64,000 bases of DNA from Rhyacophila brunnea (Eukaryota; Arthropoda; Insecta; Trichoptera; Rhyacophilidae), in NCBI GenBank assembly GCA_022495005.1, contig JAGYXB010001576.1, forward strand, positions 372,001 through 436,000, read 5' to 3'. Both the position numbers and the translations under genes were made by a program. The notes below the pieces were generated by a model, which was not told the origin of the DNA, did not search any database, and saw only the letters and a list, made by a program, of their open reading frames with translations. Shown here one piece after another: positions 55,824-64,000 of this stretch. Every line of letters starts with the position of its first letter. Position 1 is the first letter of the stretch.

Positions 55824-56625
55824 TGTTACGCCGAATGTGTGAAATTGACTATTACATGAAATGGGAAAATTTTGGCTAATTCATGTAACAGTTAAGCCCG
55901 TTGCCTTATTTGTGAATTAGATAAGCTATCTGCCGAGTGCATGAATTTGCCAGGGTATGGAACTCTTAAACTGTCAACATGACAGTAGAAAAAGTAAATT
56001 TAATACGGATGGTTTTATTAGTTATAATTGGACATAATATAATATTATTCTTATTAGGTTAGGTTAGGTTAGGTTAGGTTATGTTTTGTAATTCTGAATT
56101 CAACTGAATGTCCATTTTGAGGATAGCTAACAAACTATCAAATCATACTATCACAAACAAACAATCGACCGTTGCCTGATACCCAAGCACGAATCCACGA
56201 AAATACCTTTTAATAAAATTCTTCCGTTATCATATTACAGTTTTGTATATATTATTTTTTTTGGCATAGTAAATGGATATGAACGTCATTGTAGTTATTG
56301 ATTGGTATATTTTTATATAATCAATGACATTTTACACATTTGGTTAGTTTGATTAGTTGCAAAAACACCACCAAAGCGCGACCATATATTTTGACCAATG
56401 CATGAGCATTTGACACATTTGGTTTAGTTGCAAAAAACACCACCGTAGCGCTACTATCTAATTTGCCCAATGTATGAACTAGGCAGAAAAATTACTGCCG
56501 AATTCACGCACTTGGCAGATATTTTGCCTAATTCATGAATAAGGCAACGGGCTTGCATTTTTCATGATTTAGGCAAAATTTTTCCCATTTCATGTAATAG
56601 TCAATTTCGCACATTCGGCGTAACA
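55824..56625. mobile_element. Long-TIR element (about 802 bp, arms about 130 bp)
   Basis: Arms 55824-55955 and 56495-56625 are inverted copies (TGTTACGCCGAATGTG, GAAATTGACTATTACATGAA, AAGCCCGTTGCCTTATT, ATCTGCC.AGTGC.TGAATT). Within each arm GCCTAATTCATGAA-like phrases recur. The middle has a GGTTAGGTTAGG tract (56056-56081) and a direct duplication GTTGCAAAAA.CACCACC (about 56355 and 56430). No transposase. Superfamily not assigned. Confidence 0.88.
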
Positions 56626-57840
56626 TAATATATATAAATATATATTTAATAATTGCTTAAGTGAGTGAGAGAAAGGATAACGTATCTCTCTGTAAATTAA
56701 GTAGATACCTGAACATAGACATATCACGAACTGAAAATATAAATCAAATTACATTCTACACGCAGTGTTTCTCAAAGTGGCGTTACTGCCCCCTATGGGA
56801 CCCCGGAGCAATCCAGGAGGACGACAGTAGCGTCGGAAGCAATTGTATTGAATATAAATAAAGGGGCGGTGGAATAAAAAAAGAGAATAAGTAGAAGAAA
56901 ATTTTGAAAAACTGTGTTGTGTAACATAATATTACAGTTAAATTCGTGGTTATTACTATATTTACTAAATCAACACGGAAACTTCAGATGTTTCCATGGC
57001 AGCTGACAGGTCTTAATAAACAATAGTGTTAGCAGACGAGCATGTCGGCAGGAATATGTGCTATCGACAAAAATAAACCCCAACAATAATTATTATATTG
57101 GTTTATCTTTCTCATAGGGATTATTTTTTATTTTATTTTAGTTTTTTAGTATACCTAAATATGTTTTGTTATTTTAATTGTCGCATGCAACACTAGAGAA
57201 AATCATTTTGTACGGGACATGACTCCTTATCTGCTGGATTCTCGCCAGTATACTTTTCCAATTAAGCTACGGGAATCTTATTGAATCACGTCAATTTTAA
57301 CTAGTACTTGTTACATGAAATGCTTATCGAATTGCGTTGTTATAATGTTCTAGTGTGTATACGCATGAGATGTTTTCAACTATGTAAATTCAGTACATAA
57401 TATATAGAATGTTACATTTTAAAATATTTTGTCTTATTCGTTGAATAAAATAAATAGTTTATTTAATTGTCGATGTCTAATACGACTCTTACTGTGGTTA
57501 ATTAAAACAAATAATTCAGGAAATCAGGACATTTTATTTACAACATATTTTTTACTTTGTTTCATAATATGCAGAAATAAAGATACAAAAAGAATGAAAA
57601 TTTGTCGCTGGATCATTCTGTTGTTCTTTTAAAGAATATAAATTTCCAAAGGAGCGTTGAATATTTTATTTTTAAAAAGGGAACAGCGGGCAAAATAAAT
57701 TTGAGACTACTGGTTAATCTACTGGTTAATAATTTATTACAGGACACCTAATTCGCTTGACACACCATTATCAAAACCATCGTGTACGACAACCAAAATA
57801 GTTATCGACTATTAAACCCACCTGTATAATCTTATATTAT
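56626..57840. other. Unassigned intergenic sequence
   Basis: A lone hAT-like end (CAGTGTTTCTCAAAGTGG, 56763-56780) has no visible partner. A decayed minus-strand tRNA-like segment (TAGCTTAATTGG on the minus strand) lies at about 57215-57275. No gene. Confidence 0.4.
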
Positions 57841-58803
57841 TACAACGTTTTTCTTAGCTCGTATTCTTATTTGTTCGGTGGTTTTTTGTCCAGTACAAAT
57901 CTTGCAATCGATTTTTAACTAACTTCCCGACTAGCTAGACATTTGAAACTATACAGAATATTTTAATTTGTACTTATTTGGTCGAACAGCCACTCCAGGC
58001 CCCAGGCCAGAGCACTGTCAGTTGTGGGGGGCATGGTCAAGGCCCACCCGCCAAGTGGTCAAGGCCCACTAGTCAAGCCGTGGCACGAAACTGTACAGTT
58101 CGATGGTATTTCTAGATATTTCTCATCTTTCAACTGCAATATGGTAAATTATTTATAGAAAATTTCGAAATGAATGATGATAACTTTGACGAATTTATAG
58201 GTTTCTGGGTTTTCATCGTGTGTACTTCTTCCTTCTTTCTTTGACGTTTCGGAAGATCTCTTGAGAATGGCCTATGCCAGTCGTCGGCAAACTCATTAGT
58301 CAACAGAGCCAAATATCAACAGTTCAACGATTGATATTTCTTTTGAGAGCCAAATTTCTTTAACTGAAATTATATACCAATGTAGGTACACTATTTATTA
58401 ACTTAATAAACTTTAGTTAAAGATTTAAGTCTTAATTAAACTATATTATGTACACTGAATAAAACTTGATAGCATACTTAATAATGATCCTATTTATTGT
58501 ATATACAGAATATTTATCAGAACACGATGCCATTTTGCATTTTTTAATACTTTTAGCCATCTTTAAGTAGAATTGAATTCATTTTCAGTTAATTCTGTTT
58601 TGTATGAAAAGTTATTTCGACACCATTATTGGTTGCTGGGGTCCTAGCAGCTAAATTATTAATATATACGTGCGTTACTATGGAAATCAATATGACATCT
58701 CAAATACAAATTGTTTTGTTCGTTTAAGCTAGTCAAGTCAAGTATATATGGTTCAACAGAATTTAAAAACTTTGTATATAAAAAGTTGTATTTATCTTGT
58801 AAT
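57841..58803 (-). repeat. Dispersed repeat M, copy 6, interrupted by an insertion
   Basis: M sequence runs 57841 to about 57964, stops at CATTTGAAACTATACAGAAT, and resumes near 58503 with TATTTATCAGAACACGATGC, reaching its other end at 58803. Confidence 0.8.
57966..58502. mobile_element. Insertion inside repeat M with 13-14-bp target duplication
   Basis: TATACAGAATATT occurs at 57953-57965 and again at 58503-58515, bounding sequence that is absent from all other M copies. The insert includes GGTCAAGGCCCAC repeated twice and, near 58279, CAGTCGTCGGCAAACT, which is hAT-like. The duplication length favours retroposition or a composite, not a hAT insertion. Confidence 0.55.
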
Positions 58804-58996
58804 TATTAATTATATTATTATTTTACAAAATAGAATTCTATAATATAAACGCTAACTTTATTAATACTCTACTAATAATATCAGTGGTGAATAGTGACAT
58901 TTGGAAAAAGGAAGGATACAAATAGGGATCAAAAAAATATGGTGCGCATCAAACTAGTCAGTACATTTACGAGACAGCGGAAATTATAATAATAAC

Positions 58997-59430
58997 TAGC
59001 TGAAGTACCCGGCTTTGCAAAAGGTCGCTTTAATTTGAAAATAATTCTAATAGGAGTAAAGGTCAAACAAAAGAACACAATATATAAGAATCGAATCCAA
59101 AATATGCAAACGTTATAAATAATATTAATATGTAGTAAAAAAAATGCAAAATTGGATGGAACAAACAAACAAACAAACTTTGTATTTTATATAATACTAA
59201 TTTAGAAACCTTTGCGGGTGTGCGCACAACAACTGACAAAAGTTTCGTCACAACCGGATGAATGGTATAGGAACGCATACGAATATAAGAAGAAGAAGAT
59301 GGTTTTTCTAATTCAGAAACCTTCGCAGATGTGCACATAACAACTCACCAAAGTTTCATCGCAATTGGATGAATGATATAGGAACCATACGAATAAAAGA
59401 AGATAGAATGAAGAAGAAGAAGAAGCTAAT
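58997..59430 (+). repeat. Second copy of the AGCTGAAGTACCCGGC repeat with short tandem array
   Basis: Same start and units as 35138-36425 (CAACTGACAAAAGTTTCG, GGTATAGGAACGCATACGAA, (GAA)n), but only about two and a half units are present. Confidence 0.78.
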
Positions 59431-59704
59431 TAAATCTGAAATTCAAGACCCCCACCACGCACTCCGGCTCGTTGGCCTCCGTCTACCCTCCAAATTTTGT
59501 CGAAATTATAGTATAGATATCACTGACCTTGTTCTGTGACAACTGACAACACAACCGCTGAACATATAATTAAGACAATATAATATATATATAGCGATAT
59601 ATACATATATACAGGTATATATATATTATGGTGTTATTCAACATTTTTTTTAATTCATTTAACATGATACCCCGTTTGCACGTGCACGGATTTCCTGTTG
59701 ACAG

Positions 59705-59985
59705 ACAGTACGTATTATCGCGGCCATAACAAAAAAATGCACGTGTATTATTGTGCAAATTGATACATTGCATGCATGAATCAAAAAAGTTCAGAAGCTT
59801 CTGAATTTTCACATGACAATTGGAATGTGCAATATCTGCGCATACGCAGTAAAACGATAGTAGCGAACATGTCGGTAAAAAAACGAACTACACCGCGCAG
59901 ACTCATTTTGAGGTTAAATGAATATCACGACCTGTCAAATAGTACCAAACAATGATTACATCGCATCTCGCTTACTCTTGAAGAA
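59705..59985 (+). repeat. Dispersed repeat S, copy 2
   Basis: Matches 34757-35045 (AGTACGTATTATCGCGGCCA, TGCATGCATGAATC, ATCACGACCTGTCAAATAG). Confidence 0.75.
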
Positions 59986-60652
59986 TGATATTGGCGAGAC
60001 AGTCAGCCCTTTTACGTGTAAACAGTTATTATTAGTTTAATTTAATAAAACGCAAATTTTTATCGTACTACTTATTCCACTTTTATTTATGACTGGTTTC
60101 GTCCGCCTCAGAGTGACATCTTCAAGTGATTGGAGCACTTATTTAACATCTCACATACTTGCTTGTTTTAATATATTTCACACGAGCGGTCAGCCGTGGG
60201 TATTTCATTTATTAGTCTCATTCATTCACAACACTGTATCCGATACGTTGCCGGTCACGCATAACCTCGTCGTAATGTCAGATGTCCGTTGGAAACAGGT
60301 AATTCACAACCCCTAATAATAGTCCATACTCTATCCCTATCTATCCTTATCCCCATCCTATATATATACCATCCACATCCTACTCGTATATCGATATCCC
60401 AACCATCCTAACTATAACAACATTTATAATTATTTGCCAAGTGTGTGTTTTTCTTCTTATATTTCGTGTATTTTTTATATAATAGTTTCTGATTTGCAAC
60501 ACAATCACTGCTGACTTTTTAATTACCTTTTCATTACCACATTTAAATAACATGTTAATTATATCTAATAGCCAACTACTCCAAATGCACCAGTCGCGGT
60601 GTTAGCACTAAATGAGTTTTAATTATACAAACTGACTCGTCCTGTGCTTGTT
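59986..60652. other. Unassigned intergenic sequence
   Basis: No gene recognised; CTATCC-type low-complexity sequence lies near 60330-60415. Confidence 0.4.
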
Positions 60653-61253
60653 TTTGAAGTTATACTTATTTTGGCGCGTTTGGGAAATCAGATCAGAGTG
60701 TATTTTTGGCGAGTGACATGTAACACATAATTTATTTTTTCACACGAAAAAAACGCACTCGATTGGATTCGAACGACCGATTGTTCGGTTATTAACCGAA
60801 CGCACTACCTTTATGCCACAGTATCATACTGCAATCGTGGCGATTATACAGTATAATATTATAGTTTAGAATTGTTCCGTTGCCTAGGCAGCGAATTTAT
60901 TATTGTCGGCCATTTGCAATTCCTTACGTAAACAAACCATTAAACGTCAGAGTGACAGTTGGTACATTAAAAATAAAAACCAACGAGAAACCATTATATA
61001 ATTTAGTAATATAACTTAAAGTGTATAGAAATAAACCAACGGCGTTCCAATAAGCGGTCCTTTTTCTTGAGTGTGTTATTTAACAAGATAATTAATCCTT
61101 CATATGCCGCAATTAGTTAATTGATAGTAATTAACATAATAATTGGTGTAATTAGGGCGTCCAAAGACGCTTTGGTCACTTAACTGGTTAAGAGCTAGTC
61201 AAAGAATCTAGTTTTGTTTTTGTTTTATTACGCCAAAGAAGTATAACTTCTAA
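60653..61253. mobile_element. TIR element N, copy 2 (about 601 bp), with nested tRNA-like sequence
   Basis: Left end TTTGAAGTTATACTTATTTT, right end complement TTAGAAGTTATACTTCTTTG. It shares both ends with 49411-50123 in the same orientation, whereas the interior differs and includes a tRNA-like segment (60755-60838). Confidence 0.75.
60755..60838 (-). repeat. tRNA-like sequence (SINE head)
   Basis: On the minus strand: TGGCATAAAGGTAGTGCG (A-box region), an anticodon-arm palindrome TTCGGTTAATAACCGAA, and CGTTCGAATCCAA (B box). The 3' side continues into T-rich sequence. A SINE head is more likely than a tRNA gene, because the acceptor stem is poor. Confidence 0.55.
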
Positions 61254-61764
61254 CGCGCGTATATAAGTACACACACCGATTTTTTTAAATCTTAAATTCA
61301 TCAATATTGTATATTTCTGTAAACGTTCCCGTTCGATAATTTTAATGATAAAATAATATATATACTGCTCTATATCGTTGCATACTTACATAGTATATAA
61401 TAATATGTTCATAACAGTAATACGTTTTCTTGTAAGGAAAACAGTTTGTAAAATGTATATTTAAACTCTTCTGTAACATTTCTCTACATTTTTTGACGTT
61501 AAATTAAATCCAAATATTCTGTCGGATACAGGGAAAACTTTCCTGAAACTTTTATAAAGCCTTTTTAGCAGTTTCCTGTAAAATAAATATTCGCATTTAA
61601 AACTTGAAGAGAAATAAAATTATTGTTATATTATGTGGGTTCAAAAATCAATAACATGGTGGCGAAACTCCACTTGGTATCGTTTCGGAGAAGTATTAAT
61701 ACTAAAATTATAATCGGTATTGAATCAGAATAAAGTGTCAATATCCTTTATAAGAGTTTATACC
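61254..61764. other. Unassigned intergenic sequence
   Basis: AT-rich, nothing recognised. Confidence 0.4.
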
Positions 61765-62558
61765 TAAGTCATCTGCGCTTTGCCGCCGATGACATAGTAG
61801 TTTTATCGCAAGACTCAGAAGACCTCCAAAGCAGAATGCAGGAACTCGCTGAAGTAAGCAACAAAATAGGCTTGAAAATAAATATATCAAAGACGAAAGT
61901 CATATTCAACTGCTTTGCGGGCCAAAAAGAGATCCTTATCAATGGCACTCAGCTCAAACAGGTGAAAAGCTACACCTATCTGGGACAACAAGTGTCAATA
62001 GATGGATGTATATTTTATGAAATTGTTCGCAGAGTAAAGCTAGGCTGGAGTTCTTTTGGCCGCCTGAATAATGTCTTTCAAAGTGACCTTCCACTGTGCC
62101 TAAAGCGCAAAGTGTTCAACCAGTGTATGCTTCCCGTAATCACATATGGCTGTAAAACATGGATTCTAAGTAAAAGAGAGATACAGAAACTTAGAGTAGC
62201 ACAACGTGGTATGGAGAGGTGCATGCTGGGCATAACGCGAAAGGACAAAAAGAGGAATGAGTGGATAAGGGAACAAACAGGGGTTTTAAATGTAATAAAG
62301 TTTACTAAAAACCTCAAATGGAAATGGGCTGGACACATAGCTTGAAGAAAGAACAATCGTTGGACAAATTTAGTCATCCAGTGGTATCCAAGAGGTACAA
62401 AACGTCCGCAGTGTAGACCTAGAGGCCGCTGGATTGATGAAATGATAAAGTTCTACAGAAGTACGTGGCAATGCAACGCACAGGAGAGGAGTGGAATCAG
62501 CTTGGAGAGGCCTTCATCCAGCAGTGTTTAGATTCAGGCTGATGATGATGATAATGAT
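61765..62558 (+). mobile_element. RTE-type retrotransposon fragment (family A, copy 3)
   Basis: Best-preserved family A copy. It begins at the H-L-R-F-A-A-D-D region (a 3-bp duplication inserts one residue in the catalytic FADD motif), then has an open frame 61836-62345 with KTKVIFNCFAGQKEILINGT, SYTYLGQQVSIDG, L-P-V-I-T-Y-G-C-K-T-W and WKWAGHIA. A CGA-to-TGA type change at 62343-62345 ends the frame early compared with copies 1 and 2. The 3' end is a TGATGATGATGAT tract. Non-functional. Confidence 0.9.
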
Positions 62559-63404
62559 ACTTTATAAGAAAGAAGAAAATTATTAATTGTAAGTAGGGAA
62601 GTCATCCCTAAACTAGAAAACTAAATGTACCTAGATAATGAAATATTTTATCCGCGAGACGTTTTTATGTTCACCCAATACTGTAAGTATTAGTTATGAT
62701 TGAGGAAATGCTGACATCGTTTCCGCTACGTTGTTTTGTTTTGACAAAAAAAAACAATATTAATATTAAAGTGTGTCGTGTGAGAGTGGTATGATTGCTA
62801 CAAATGTATCCGTATCTTGTCGGAACCGATATCGATCAATACTTTTGTCACATCCCTAGTCACGGGGAATAAATATACCCAAAGTAACGATATCATCACA
62901 ATCGGAAGCTTTTTCCAAGAATTAACATTCTGTAGCAAAGAAGCCAGTAAAAAAATTCGACATCACCTAGAGAAAAACTTTATAAGAAAGTCGGTACTAC
63001 GCACTGATGTTTTTATTGCACTGTTGTGACTAAAAGTGGCGTAGAGTAAAGAAAGTTTTATATATTTTTATTTTATAATTGAGTTGTTTTTTTCCGAAAA
63101 TGGTAAATTGATAAAGATCATACAGTTTTTTTAACTTTACAGATTATGTGGGAATAAGTAGCGAACTGATATGTATCCATAACTCCCCTCTATAATCTAT
63201 ACAGGGTTTCCCAAACTATGTTTTGCCGAACCTGAATAGGTATTCCGCGACCATTTGGGAAGGTTTTATACACTCCAACACATATAAAGATCTTCTACTA
63301 AGTTGAAGAAAAATAAGACAACTAAAATAATTAAAGGATCTTCTTCATATTGAAAGGCGAGTGGTGATCAATCTCCACTGATGTTTATGACCTCAAATAT
63401 CTAT
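62559..63404. other. Unassigned intergenic sequence
   Basis: A lone hAT-like end (CAGGGTTTCCCAAAC, 63203-63217) has no partner in the window. No gene recognised. Confidence 0.4.
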
Positions 63405-63525
63405 GTCATGGCTCCCACAAGGGGCTGACAGGCCTCTAGCCTGGGGGCCTGGGCCTACGGGGTGCCCGGCGTGAGAGATCAACCAGCCAAGTGAAATAAA
63501 CACACATCACAAATATGCACTAATA
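63405..63525 (+). repeat. Partial copy of the GC-rich-ended TIR element
   Basis: Matches 10340-10480 (CCCACAAGGGGCTGACAGG, CTCTAGCCTGG, then AAACACACATCACAAAT). Confidence 0.7.
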
Positions 63526-64000
63526 CGAAAAAAATGTTGGGCGCTGTTTCACTTCAAGCATACTGACATTTAATGATATGTGGTTTTGCCATACAATTTT
63601 TAATTATTGTCTATATTTGACATGTCCATAATTGTGTATATCAATATAAAACTGGTGTATTAAAAATACAAAAAATCGCTTAAATGCCCTTAACACTCCC
63701 GTTGCCATGAAGAACTCGCACTTTATTTAGGCCCTTAAATCATGGATACCCCATTTATTATTATATACAAAAAAATCTACTTTTAGCTATTTGTAGATAA
63801 AATGCTTATGCGTAAAAATAAAAATGCACAAGTAGTTTAATTGAATGTTTTCTATATAAAATTAATCATTTTCCAAAGTCTGATCGATATTTTGATAAGA
63901 CAGTGATAGGGCTATGTAAAAAGATATACGTTAGAGAAACCCACATAATAATTTTGTAAAGTGAGACACTATTATAAAATGTTATTTGTTAGAACAGCGA
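63526..64000. other. Unassigned intergenic sequence
   Basis: AT-rich. It may be the interior of the same TIR element, whose other end would be outside the window. Confidence 0.35.

Noticed and set aside
56763..56780. hAT element starting CAGTGTTTCTCAAAGTGG
   Set aside because: No matching right end in the window; reported only as a lone end.
63203..63217. hAT element starting CAGGGTTTCCCAAAC
   Set aside because: The right end is not found before the window ends.

Overview
The window is AT-rich, intron- and transposon-dense DNA from an insect. The evidence is a complete antennal ionotropic receptor (IR) of the insect IR75 type, several RTE-type retrotransposons, tRNA-derived SINEs, many small hAT-, piggyBac- and Tc1/mariner-type nonautonomous elements, and scattered tracts of the insect telomere motif TTAGG/CCTAA. 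I cannot fix the order (Lepidoptera, Coleoptera and Hemiptera all remain possible). There is no sign of prokaryotic DNA, CRISPR or operons.

The only confidently complete gene is on the + strand: a 12-exon Ir75-like receptor, start codon 12865, stop codon 41228-41230, coding length 2928 nt (975 residues). All eleven introns have GT..AG ends and every junction keeps the reading frame. A TATA box lies upstream (12784) and an AATAAA signal downstream (41391). The protein has a signal peptide, an extracellular amino-terminal region, a two-lobed ligand-binding domain, three membrane helices, a pore loop and a short cytoplasmic tail. Exon 3 is unusual: it holds a roughly 260-residue Thr/Ser/Asn-rich insertion, including ten tandem 14-residue units with many N-glycosylation sequons.

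Layout: 1-12.7 kb is intergenic, made of RTE fragments, a piggyBac-like MITE, SINEs and hAT MITEs. 12.8-41.4 kb is the receptor gene, with introns full of repeats. Inverted repeats flank the pore exon, two copies of one hAT MITE sit in opposite orientation, and a tandem array of about 115-bp units lies in intron 9. 41.4-64 kb is intergenic, with a Tc1-like MITE, a hAT MITE inside an old RTE copy, a long-TIR element, a 5'-truncated RTE with an open 448-codon frame (53738-55084), and another RTE copy near 62 kb.

The main observations to follow up are the mucin-like tandem-repeat insertion in the receptor, the nested complementary repeats around its pore exon, and the repeated placement of TTAGG-like tracts in the loops of foldback elements.
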